Positions 24,390 through 33,775 of a stretch of DNA of 64,000 bases are shown one piece after another. A program made the translations under genes and the position numbers. Positions within the stretch are counted from its first letter, which is position 1, and each line of letters starts with the position of its first letter. Below the pieces are notes generated by a model, which saw nothing but the letters and a program-made list of their open reading frames with translations, ran no database searches and was not told the origin of the DNA. The DNA comes from Labia minor (taxonomy: Eukaryota; Arthropoda; Insecta; Dermaptera; Spongiphoridae). The stretch lies in contig OY720347.1 of the NCBI GenBank assembly GCA_963082975.1, forward strand, positions 14,924,225-14,988,224. Reading direction: 5' to 3'.

Positions 24390-24971
24390 TCTATATATAT
24401 AAAAAAAGGTTTTTGTCTGCACATTGCTCAGAATTTAAAAATTTTTGCATATCTTCGCGTTTCATGACCTCTAGAATCCAAAAGTGACTTTAGAATTTTT
24501 CATGTCTGTCTGTCTGTCTGTCGGTCTGTCTGTCCGGAAAATTACTATTTTATAGACTCAGAATTGGCTGAACCGATTTCTTTGAAATTACATCACAATA
24601 TTCTTATATACCCCTAGAGTAACATAGGCTATAAATTTTATTAATATTTAATCAATAACCGCAGAAATTAATTTTTTAAAGTTTATATAATTCTCCGTGT
24701 TGTTCATTCAAGAGCCTGGCTTGGCCCACTGTCCCTAGCGGAATCATTTCAAACAATGAATTATCATAGCGATTCCCAATTAAAGAATTATTATAATATT
24801 TCACTTTTTATTTTAAATTCTAATATTCAAATATCAATGCATTTAAATCATTTATTCTAAAAGTTCTCATTTTAATTAATTTAATAAAATATTTATTAGA
24901 TCATATTTTTATCATAAATTATTTTTTATTTAATTGAATATTTCTTCTTTTCTATAATATATATAATATAA

Positions 24972-25084
24972 TCTATATATATAAAAAAAGGTTTTTGTCT
25001 GCACATTGCTCAGAATTTAAAAATTTTTGCATATCTTCGCGTTTCATGACCTCTAGAATCCAAAAGTGACTTTAGAATTTTTCA

Positions 25085-25120
<36 letters not shown>

Positions 25121-27343
25121 CGGAAAATTACTATTTTATAGACTCTGAATTGGCTGAACCGATTTCTATGAAATTACATCACAATATTCTTATATACCCC
25201 TAGAGTAACATAGGCTATAAATTTTATTTATATGTCAACAATAACCGCAGAAATTAATTTTTTAAAGTTTATATAATTCTCCGTGTTGTTCATTCAAGAG
25301 CAGCTCGCGGCTCACTGTCGGCCTAGCGGAATCATTTCAAACAATGAATTATCATAGCTATTCCCAATCAAAGAATTATTATAATATTTCCCTTTTTATT
25401 TTAAATTCTAATATTCAAATATCAATTCAATTAGATAATTTATTCTAAAAGTTCCCATTTTAATTAATTTAATAAAATATTTAGATCATATTTATATTAA
25501 CTTAATTTTTATTTATTCTTTCTATATATTTGAATATATTTCTTCTTTTCTATTTGAAAGTGAAAGGTTAAAAAATCTCGCTAAGAACATTCAATATTTC
25601 TATACACAAATTATTCAAAGTATTGGCAAAGCGTATCACTCACAATCAGTTTAATTTGAAATTTTTATAAATTAACAAAGTGAAAATTTTTATTTGTTTA
25701 AATTTTATTACAATGAATCAAAAAAAATTAAATATATAGATCACATGATTAAGCGAAGCAAGAAACTTGAGGGAAATAACTGTTGGACGGAGGTCGGACA
25801 TGACAGAAACTGTAAGCGAAATCTTCATATTGCAACTAATAATTTTCAAATCCCCTAGCACCACAGAATTAGATAAGTTTCTTTTAAGGGAGGAAAATAA
25901 CTATGATCTAAAAAAATTAATAAATTAACTTAATAATAAAAAAACAAATAAATCAATTAATTTAAATTAATACTATTAATGAATGTATATATTGGTAATT
26001 TATCTATAGTTTTATACCGTTAATTTTTATAAATTGTCTCAAGTCTCTATTTTTGCATTTTCCCAAGTTTCATTATAATTAAAAATATTCAATAATAATC
26101 TAGCAATGAAAATAAAATATCAAAATGTAATGATCAAGAAATATTATACTCTATTTCACTATAATAACATAGAAAATACTTAAGAACCATAGGCGGTGGA
26201 AATATTAGGAGATATCATTGCGGGTTAAGGCCAAATCGATCAACATTAATTAAGATATTTTCATTATGACAGATATTAGGAAAAAAACTGCGAATTCAAT
26301 ATTTTTGTTCACTAATTATTTGTAGACTTTAGTAAAACATACGCATGACTCAATATAGATCAGCATAAACTTTTTCAAATTTTGATCTTCAAATTTGTCT
26401 TGAAGGTAGTAAAGAAAAAATAAGATACGGAAATCAATTGTAAAATATTAGGTTACCCAGACGACTTAAATATAATAGGAGATTCGGCAATTGCAATTAC
26501 AGATAGCGAGGAAATATTAATGGAGGTTTGAAATTAATAGTGATAAGAAAAAATATTTAGTAACAAAGAGGAAGAGTATTAACATACAAAATCTTAAGAT
26601 ACAAAATGTAGAATTTGAATATGTTGAAAAATTGAATGTAATCACAAAGGATAATAATATTTGAGAAGAATTTAAATCGGGGTTGCAATCGGGAAACGCC
26701 TGTTATCTTGCAATAAAGAGGTTTATCTCATCAAACTTATATCAAAGGGAATATATAAAAAAATTATTTTGCCTGTAGGATAGGATTATTCCCTGCATTT
26801 ATTGGCCAAAGAAAGATGAGGTCACCGGGGAATGGGGGAGACTGCATAACAAGAAATTGCATGGCCTCTCTGCATCTTCAGAAATAGTTAGGATTATAAA
26901 AGGGAAAAAGCTGCGATAGGCAGGGCACGTGGCTAGAATGGGAGAGGAAAAAGATATTGGTGGGGAGACCGATTGGAAAACGTCCGCTTGGAAAACCAAT
27001 GACGCGTAGGAAGGGACGTAAGAGAGATGGGACAAGGGCTCAGGATAGGGACACTTGGAGAAATGTGGTTGTTGTGGCCAAGAACTTTCGAGTATCTTTG
27101 AGCCACATACATATATATACCATATACAATAATAAAATATATAATTAATTTACTGATTAAATAAAAATATATTTTAAATAAGAACACAAAAAGAAATGAA
27201 TGTTTTATGAAATATATTGATTGAAACAAAATGGATGAAAACCTTTTACTATTTTCAACCAAATACTATGTACCACTCGGGGGTACAGGGGGCGGAGCCC
27301 CCGTCTAGGTGTGAAGAGCGCCGAAGGCGCTCTGAGCAGCTAG
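24972..27343 (+). mobile_element. Helitron family H1, full-length copy A
   Basis: 2372 bp, 5' TCTATATATATAAAA after A, 3' GAGCAGCTAG before T. After the 5' end comes GGTTTTTGTCTGCACATTGC, a TCTG microsatellite (25087-25122) and AGAGTAACATAGGCTATAAA. Near the 3' end are two palindromes (GGGGGCGGAGCCCCC, GAGCGCCGAAGGCGCTC). No Rep/helicase was found, so it is nonautonomous. The 3' half carries decayed reverse transcriptase sequence (see separate entry). The same family is at 50040-52430 on - and, truncated, at 6308-6854. Confidence 0.9.
26170..27115 (+). pseudogene. Reverse transcriptase remnant carried by Helitron H1 (copy A)
   Basis: Ordered RT motifs of a non-LTR retrotransposon can be read on + through several frameshifts and stops: GLRPNRSTLIKIF at ~26225, the catalytic motif A region LFVDFSKTYA at ~26320, the motif C region GYPDDLNIIGDS at ~26455 (family norm YADD, here Pro replaces Ala), a thumb-like VEKLNVITKD segment at ~26620, and a C-terminal tail GRPIGKRPLGKPMTRR at ~26960 followed by DRDTWRNVVVVAKNFRVS. 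This is the usual order of arthropod non-LTR polyproteins. It is present at the same position in H1 copy B, so it was acquired before the copies separated. Nonfunctional. Confidence 0.75.
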
Positions 27344-27507
27344 TAATATATAAATTTTATCATTGAATAATAAAAAAAAAATATTATTTAGTATTTTATG
27401 AAGGGAAAATATATAAAAATTAAAATATGATGATATAAAGTTATTTTAAATTTTTGACATTTTTAAATTGGGTATATTTTTTAAATTTATTAAAATGTTT
27501 TTTATTA

Positions 27508-27825
27508 TCTATATATATATATAAAGGTTTTTGTCTGCACATTGCACAGAATTTAAAATTTTTTGCAGACCTTTCATGATCTTTGGAAGCCAAAAGTGAG
27601 TTTAGGATTTTTTATATTTGTCTGTCTGACCGAAAAATGTTGACGTTAATTATATCACAGTATTCTTACATATCTCTATGAATGTTTTATGTAATATACT
27701 GATTGAAACAAAATGGATGAAAACCTTTTACTACTGTCAAGCAAATACTATGTACCACTCGGGGGTACAGGGGGCGGAGCCCCCGTCTAGGTGTGAAGAG
27801 CGCCGAAGACGCTCTGAGCAGCTAG
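27508..27825 (+). mobile_element. Mini-Helitron (318 bp), copy A
   Basis: A|TCTATATATA start and CTAG|T end. It joins an H1-like 5' end (~150 bp, with GTCTGCACATTGCACAG) directly to the last ~170 bp of H1 including both terminal palindromes. An identical-length relative is at 52607-52924. It forms the right end of the composite. Confidence 0.85.
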
Positions 27826-27998
27826 TACGTAAATAATTATGAAAATGTCTTATATATTTTTTTTATTTACGTTTAATTAATGAGAAAATGATTAAAATTT
27901 AAATTGAAAACAATTTTATAGAAATTTCATTTTTCATTTGAACTCAAAATATTTTTTTTTTTTTTTTTTAATTATTAAAAATAAAATATAATAATCAC

Positions 27999-28186
27999 CG
28001 CATTAATTCCTGAAAATTGTTGTGAAATCATAACAGTAATAGCAATGAAAAGAGGAATCCGAAGAACAGGGTTTGTCACCATTTCTCGTAGACCAACCCG
28101 AGATTGTAGTTTGCTTGATTCATATTCATGTCTCATTGAATCCATTTCATCGTGAACTTCAAGAGATCCACGTAACCAAGCCAACG
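27999..28186 (-). CDS. SLC2A (GLUT-type) sugar transporter, central exon
   Basis: Facilitative hexose transporter of the major facilitator superfamily, plasma membrane. Read on -, the exon gives LAWLRGSLEVHDEMDSMRHE, then the NPVLRIPLFIAI segment and MISQQFSGINA. In GLUT proteins this is the end of the large cytoplasmic loop followed by TM7 with the QQ.SGINA substrate-binding signature, so family assignment is strong. Splice sites are canonical: TTTTTCAG before the exon and GCG|GTGATT after it. The exon starts with two bases completing a codon and ends in phase 0. Downstream exons (TM8-12) would lie at lower coordinates and were not found. Upstream, the exon for TM5-6 and the first half of the loop is missing before 31596. 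Confidence 0.85.
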
Positions 28187-28347
28187 CTGAAAAATATAAT
28201 TACCATATTAAAATAAACCATTACCCACTGTTATAATTTTTGAAAACATTTTTTTTATTCATTCTCGCCCTACTACTAATGTTATTTATAAATTAAATCA
28301 TTTTTCTGTAGGGTTAAATAATTTATAATTTATAGTCTGTCCTCCAA

Positions 28348-28470
28348 GGCGTCATTGGGTGTGTGGGTAGCGAACCTGCCTCACATTCACATGGTCCCGG
28401 GCCTGGCAAGGGAATTTCCCTAGCTGGGGTGTATGGGACGGTGTCAACCCAGCCTCCGGGAACAACATGA
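28348..28470 (+). mobile_element. tRNA-derived SINE head, plus orientation
   Basis: GGGTGTGTGGGTAGCGAACC resembles the A-box half of a tRNA and continues to GGTCCCGGGCCTGGCAAGGG. Compared with the copy at 28770-28484 on -, about 11 bp that would hold the B box are missing. It sits head-out next to an inverted relative. Confidence 0.6.
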
Positions 28471-28483
28471 ATAATAACAAAAA

Positions 28484-28770
28484 AACCTCTGACTTTGTAC
28501 ATCTTACGCAAGGACAACGCCTATCAAGCTGGTTATATCAATGAGGTGTCCTATGATCAGTAGAACGAGTCCTCTAAACCTTTACCTTGATTTTCTTGAT
28601 CGGAGGCGCTATCAAGTAGCTTTTCCCCAATGATGTTCCCGGAGGCTGGGTTGACTCCGTCCCATACACCCCAGCTAGTGAAATTCCCTTGCCAGGCCCG
28701 GGACTTGAACCTGGGACCGTGTGAATGTGAGGCAGGTTCGCTACCAACACACCCAAAGGCCCAGCATATC
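28484..28770 (-). mobile_element. tRNA-derived SINE (family S2), minus orientation
   Basis: Read on -, the head has GGGTGTGTTGGTAGCGAACC (A-box like) and CCCAGGTTCAAGTCCCGGG (B box) about 30 bp later, an RNA polymerase III promoter layout. A unique body follows (GCGCCTCCGATCAAGAAAAT, then GATCATAGGACACCTCATTG), ending in TACAAAGTCAGAGG and a T/A-rich tail. Related copies are at 54150-54281 (body only) and 54945-55247. Confidence 0.75.
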
Positions 28771-28905
28771 TTATTTCAAGTAGTTCCCCAATTTTGTTCA
28801 TGTAAACTGAAAACTTGGTCTCCTTGCCAGGTCCAAGAATGATACTCGAGTTCAAAGGGCAACAGGCAACTAAGCTAACCATTGAATTACTATTGTAGAG
28901 CCTTT
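28771..28905 (-). mobile_element. Possible second SINE head
   Basis: On -, TGGTTAGCTTAGTTGCC (A-box like) is followed by CCTTTGAACTCGAG (weak B box) and GACCTGGCAAGGAGACC, which echoes the S2 head. It may be an older SINE into which the S2 copy inserted. Confidence 0.4.
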
Positions 28906-28949
28906 GAAGCATTTTGGAGTATATAATTTCATTTCAATTAATTAACTAT

Positions 28950-28984
<35 letters not shown>

Positions 28985-28989
28985 CAATA

Positions 28990-29963
28990 TCTATATATTT
29001 AATACGATAGTGTCCGTCTGAACGCAAAAAACTCCAGAGCCTAAACTACAAGGAGTAAGGTAACCAAATTTTTCAGAGGTGAAGGGTACCTCAAATGATG
29101 AAAAATAAAAAAGAAATTAGAATCTTAGGTAACTCCTGAGCTGAGCTGCGGGTGTTCCATTTTCCAGAAATATATATAAAGGAGAGTTTGTATGAGTGTA
29201 ATTTGTTTACTTTTTTGCTGTCATAGAAACAGATATATATATATATATATAATTAGAACCTCTCTCTCTCCCTCTATTTAAAATTTTAAAAAATGGAGTG
29301 TTCTAGCCAAATTAAGAAATTTAAATTCCTTATGCAACATTGATAGGTAAATGAATTGGACATATAATTAGAGAAATTGGGGAAAAATCAACCGAAATGT
29401 AATTAAAAAAAAAATTCAAGAATTATGATACAGATACGACTTACATACAATTAAGATACAAAATGTAGAATTTGAAAAAGTATAAATATTTAAATACTTA
29501 AGATCTCTAATCACGAAAGATAATAATATTCGAGAAGAATTTAAATCGACGTTGTAATTGAGTAACGCCTGTTATTATTCAGTAAAGGGGCTTATCTCAT
29601 CAAAGAGGATCAAAATTAAAATATATAAAACAATTATTTTGCATGTTGATCGATGACTAGGGTGACCATATTTCGAAAACACCAAACCGGGACAAACAGT
29701 ATTTTTTAGAACTAAATTGAAAAAAAGAGTTAGATAAATATAACATATACAATAATAATATATAATTAATTTACTGATTAAATTAAAATATATTTTACAA
29801 GAAAACAAATACATGTCTTATCTACTAATACTGATTGAAACAAAATGGATGAAAACCTTTTACATACAGACTTTCAACTCAAATACTATGTATCATTCGG
29901 GGGCACAGGGGGCGGAGCCCCCGTCTAGGTGTGAAGAGCGCCGAAGGCGCTCGGAGCAGCTAG
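28990..29963 (+). mobile_element. Helitron family H2, copy B with internal deletion
   Basis: A|TCTATATATTTAATACG start, CTAG|T end at 29960-29963. Compared with 9749-11224 it lacks ~500 bp: the nested hAT MITE is cut after GTATTTTTTAGAACTAAATT (~29718) and joined to the 3' region at AGAGTTAGATAAATATAAC, removing the RT-derived tail. The left target duplication of the nested MITE, TCGATGAC, is intact here (~29651). Confidence 0.85.
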
Positions 29964-30149
29964 TTGTTTATTAATTTATTTAATATTATTATTTATCTTT
30001 ATAAACTTTAATTTTGTCTGTATATCATTTTTTATACAGAATTAAATAAATAGAAATATATTGAGTAAAAAGTAATTAATTAGTTTTTATATAAAATAAA
30101 TAAAATAATAATAAAAATAATTTCTTTCTTATTCCAATATAAATACTTA

Positions 30150-31557
30150 CTAGCTGCTCCGAGCGCCTTCGGCGCTCTTCACACCTAGACGGGGGCTCCG
30201 CCCCCTGTACCCCCGAGTGATACATAGTATTTGGTTGAAAAAGTCTGTATGTAAAAGGTTTTCATCCATTTTGTTTCAATCAGTATAAGTAGATAAGACA
30301 TGTATTTGTTTTCTTGTAAAATTTATTTTAATTTAATCAGTAAATTAATTATATATTATTATTGTATTTATCTAACTCTGTGTCTCTACAGTTTTCAAAA
30401 GTTCTTAGCCGCAGCATCCACATTTCTCTAAGTGTCCCTATCCTGAGCTAGAACCAAATCCTGTCCCTTCCTTCATTGTCCACCCACCTTGGTCCTCCGG
30501 ATGTTTCCCAATCGGTTTCTCCCAATTTCTAGTTTCTCCAATTCCAACCACGTCCCCTTCCCACCCCAGCCTTCTTGATTTTATAACCTTAACTATATCT
30601 GGACATTATTTCTCGTTATGCCATCTCCGCCATCCCCCTGTGACCTCATCTTCTTTTGGCCTATAAATGCTGCGAACAATATTAATCTCACAAATACTCC
30701 AAATCTACTCTCGTCTCCCAGAGTCATCGATAGGGTGACTAAACGTCCCGTCTTCAGGTGCTCTGTCCCAAAAATGTCTTCGGGACACCCTACTGTCCCG
30801 TTTTTTCAATATTTAGGACATTTCGTAATTTTTATTCAAAATCTTTTGAATTTAGTTCTAAAAAAAAGGTATACCGTTTGTCCCGGTTTGATGTTTTCGA
30901 AATATGGTCACCCTAGTCATCGATCAACATGAAAAATAATTGTTTTATATATTTTAATTTTGATCCTCTTTGATGAGATATGCCCCTTTACTGCATAATA
31001 ACAGGCGTTACTCAATTACAACGTCGATTTAAATACTTCTCGAATATTATTATCTTCCGTGATTAGAGATCTTAAGTATTTAAATATTTATACTTTTTCA
31101 AATTCTACATTTTGTATGTTAATTGTATGTAAGTCGTATCCGTATCATAATTCTTGAATTTTTTTGTTTAATTACATTTCGGTTGATTTTTCCCCAATTT
31201 CTCTAATCACATGTCTCCTCTTCCAGTCCAATTCATTTACCTGGCTAGAACACTCCATTTTTTAAAATTTTATATAGAGGGAGAGAGAGAGAGGTTCTAA
31301 TTATATATATATATCTGTTTCTATGACAGCAAAAAAGTAAACAAATTACATACATACAAACTCTCCTTTATATATATTTCTGGAAAATGGAACACCCGCA
31401 GCTCAGCTCAGGAGTTACCTAAGATTCTAATTTCTTTTTTATTTTTCATCACTTGAGGTACACTTCACCTCAGAAAAATTTGGTTACGTTACTCCTTGTA
31501 GTTTAGGCTCTGGAGTTTTTTGCGTACAGACGGACACTATCGTATTAAATATATAGA
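30150..31557 (-). mobile_element. Helitron family H2, copy C
   Basis: Full-length, reverse orientation: CTAG at 30150-30153 and the TCTATATATTTAATACG end at 31557, with A before and T after. It carries the nested hAT MITE at 30731-30915 and the RT-derived segment. Its 3' end faces the 3' end of copy B only 186 bp away, making a large inverted repeat in the transporter intron. Confidence 0.88.
30731..30915. mobile_element. hAT MITE nested in Helitron H2 copy C
   Basis: TAGGGTGACTAAACGTCCCG at one end and GAAATATGGTCACCCTA at the other, 185 bp. The 8-bp duplication GTCATCGA is perfect on both sides (30723-30730 and 30916-30923). Confidence 0.88.
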
Positions 31558-31595
31558 TATTATATATATATAAATAAAAAAAATAATTTACTTAC

Positions 31596-31729
31596 AGCTC
31601 CTCTTAAAGATTTAGGAGAAATTTCTGTTAAATACATTGGAACTAATCCGGCATTTAACCCAGAATTAATGCCAATATTAAATCTTCCCAAAATAATCAT
31701 TTCATAGGAATGACATGTTTTTGCCAACC
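31596..31729 (-). CDS. SLC2A (GLUT-type) sugar transporter exon, TM4 region
   Basis: On -, the exon encodes [19 protein letters not shown] followed by [20 protein letters not shown] and SLRGA. This is the GR...G.N.GL...LVPMYL.EISP..LRGA signature at TM4-TM5 of GLUT1-4 class transporters, including the conserved PMYLTEISP sugar-transporter motif. Acceptor TTTTTAG and donor GCT|GTAAGT are canonical. It joins the exon at 32034-31809 in frame (one base plus two bases). It ends in phase 0. Confidence 0.9.
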
Positions 31730-31808
31730 CTAAAAATAAACAAAAGTATTAGAATAAAAGAATTAAAAATTAATGAATGAACTAAATGAAATTAATATAC
31801 TAAAATAC

Positions 31809-32034
31809 CTTGTAAAAGGGCAGCTGCAAATACTAAAATATTATTATAAAGAAGTCCTTTTTTTCGTCCAAGACGATCAGCAATAAGAAATGTTAAAGCA
31901 CCACCGATCATTCCTCCCACACAAAAAATAGAAACAGCAATCGACCAAATCATTAGTATTTTATCCTCAGGAATATATTCTCTAGTAATATTGGCTCTTT
32001 CAGCCATAACACCTGCAAGCCATTCTTCTATTAA
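31809..32034 (-). CDS. SLC2A (GLUT-type) sugar transporter exon, TM2-TM3
   Basis: On -, reads LIEEWLAGVMAERANITRE, then IWSIAVSIFCVGGMIGGALT, FLIADRLGRKKGLLYNN and VFAAALLQ. This matches the first extracellular loop, TM2 with GGMIGG, the cytoplasmic D.LGRKKGLL motif (RXGRR/K family signature) and TM3 of GLUT proteins. Acceptor TTTTTCAG and donor AAG|GTATTT. The preceding exon with the start codon and TM1 should lie at higher coordinates on -, but none was found before the retrotransposon and eIF4G. The gene is partial in this window. Confidence 0.9.
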
Positions 32035-32370
32035 CTGAAAAATAAATAAAATATTTGTAAATAATATTATTATATTATTTATGTCTAATTGCTCCCAGAG
32101 ACATAGTGAGAGGAATGGGAACTATTTTATTTATTTATTTATATTAGTGAATTATGAATAATGTTTTTATTAGTTTGTTTGTTTTGTTTTTGTAATTTGA
32201 AATAACGTGAAATTTAATTATTTTCCAGGTATTTATTTTAATATTTCAATATGTTCATGTTTTTATTTAATTATTTTTGTTAATTTATGTGTAACCTATT
32301 TTAAATATATTTTCCAGAAATAATAAAGTCGGTTATCAAAATTACAAATTAAATTTCATCGCAAACCAAA
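32035..32370. other. Gap between transporter exon and retrotransposon
   Basis: AT-rich. No transporter first exon is seen on -. I cannot define an LTR or primer-binding site for the retrotransposon here, although AATAATAAAGTCGGTTATC near 32318 might be leader sequence. Confidence 0.4.
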
Positions 32371-33546
32371 ATGGCATCTGAATTTTTTATACATTTGATT
32401 AAAAAGGATGAAAATGAATTTCAAATTGCTTGGATATCAGAAAATAAGGAAACATGGTATTTACTACCAGAGGAACAGAAAAATTTACAAGAACATGAAG
32501 TATTAAAACAGAAACCAACAATAAAAGGCGCAGTTTCAGCTATTAAACGTAGTAATGGATATCGCGTTTTGAAAATCAAGATTGATGAAAATTTGGAAAA
32601 TACTTATTACGATGAAGATGGTAATTTATCATACAAAGGATTGCCATTAGAGGAATTCCCATGAATAAGTAAATTTAACGAAAAATTTTTTGAAAATAAT
32701 ATCTTATTAGAGAAAATAAAACAGTTAGAGTTTAAATTAAAGAATACAACATTAAAACTCCATGAAGTGGAAACCAAATTGATTCTAAAAAAATTTAATA
32801 AACAACAGAATGCTAGAGAAATATGAAGGGGAATGTGCCCGATATGAAATTATAAATGACACCCACAAGATTGAGGCTTTGAGGTTTTTTTTGGAGGGGA
32901 CCGCGCCCTAGATTGGTATGAGGCAAATTTAAATAAGATTGGAATTATAAATTGGACTGACTGGAAGAATTCTTTTTTGGCAGTATTTGTTAATAAAGGT
33001 TGGTCAGTGATTAGGCAAGCATATAACTATAAATATTTAGGCGGCTCATTATTAGATTATGCTTTGACTAAAGAGAGATTATGCTTAGAAGCCGAAAACA
33101 ATATTTCAGTGCAGTCAAGAATAAATATGATCGTTGTAGGACTTCCAATTAAAATTCAAAATGAAATTGACCGAGAAGAAGTAACTACTATTGAAAAATT
33201 GTTTTATGAAATAAAGAAAAGAGATAATAAATTTTGTAATTTGAAAGAAAATGAATTATATAGCAGAAATCTTAGTATGAATACTTACCGATCAAAGAAT
33301 AAAATTGATGAAAAAAAAACTAGGGCTCACGATATACAAAGAAAACCCTGCTTTATGTGTGAAGCCCTTGGATGGTCGAATCGTTATCATTCTACAAATG
33401 AATGTAGAAATAAAACTTTATATAAAGAAAGAAAACAAGTGAATTTTAATTTTGCTGAATGTAATGATGAAGAGGAAGAAGAAACAGAAACAATGAAAAT
33501 AAATGTGGATAACGATACTTTAAACTTAGGAGCCCGGAAAAATTGA
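32371..33546 (+). pseudogene. Ty3/gypsy gag (capsid and zinc knuckle), broken
   Basis: 97 codons from ATG at 32371 are open, then a stop at 32662. The same frame continues with a lysine/glutamate-rich, probably coiled-coil stretch. After a frame change, a capsid-like segment appears at ~32811-33160 (IEALRFFLEG, then LDWYEANLNK, then NSFLAVFVNKG), typical of Ty3/gypsy Gag. The ORF at 32977-33546 ends with a CX2C...HX4C zinc-knuckle-like motif (CFMCEALGW...HSTNEC, unusually spaced) and an acidic tail. The stop overlaps the start of the protease frame by a few bases, which may reflect a natural -1 frameshift site. Confidence 0.75.
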
Positions 33547-33775
33547 ATCCATTGATTAGAATCAACGTTCTTGTGGACAATAAAATGAAAATAAAAGCTG
33601 TTTATGATAGCGGATCAAATGTGAGCTTAATAAATCAGAAACTAGTAAACCTTCTAAAATCAAATTTAATGAAACACAAGAATGTATTGAAAACAATAAA
33701 TGGGTTGAATTTTTGTACTGCCCGGGCCAATATTACTTTAAAGATTGGAAATTTAAAAAAAATTTAAAAATGTAT
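33543..33775 (+). pseudogene. Ty3/gypsy aspartic protease, frame-broken
   Basis: Retropepsin-like: the flap and active-site region contains AVYDSGSNVSLI, where DSG is the catalytic triplet (D[ST]G). The frame closes at an A-rich run near 33760, and the C-terminal protease motif (YDLLLGLDAI, equivalent to ILG.D) is found in the next frame at ~33800. A single-base indel in the A run explains the break. Confidence 0.8.

Larger units (their letters stand above)
24390..27825 (+). mobile_element. Composite Helitron, copy A
   Basis: A 3.4-kb unit that begins at a Helitron 5' end (TCTATATATATAAAA at 24390) and finishes at a Helitron 3' end (CTAG at 27822-27825, followed by T). Inside, in order: a ~580-bp 5' segment without its own 3' end, a complete inner H1 element (24972-27343), a ~164-bp AT-rich spacer, and a complete 318-bp mini-Helitron (27508-27825). 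The same order of outer parts recurs at ~49452-52924, and homology between the two loci stops at the outer Helitron termini. Inference: the outer 5' end read through to the next 3' terminator and the whole unit was copied. It probably lies in, or downstream of, the transporter gene on -. Confidence 0.75.
28187..31595 (-). other. Transporter intron filled with transposons; expected exon absent
   Basis: Between the two transporter exons lie only SINE pieces (28348-28905), two H2 Helitrons in inverted orientation (28990-29963, 30150-31557) and AT-rich sequence. GLUT proteins need about 80 residues here (TM5, TM6 and the PESPR region). I cannot find them. The flanking phases do not fit: one exon ends in phase 0 and the next begins with two leftover bases. 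So direct joining would shift the frame. Confidence 0.6.

Noticed and set aside
28574..28912. 112-codon open frame on -
   Set aside because: Covers SINE family S2 and an adjacent tRNA-like head; the sequence is explained by Pol III promoter elements and recurs at 54945-55247.
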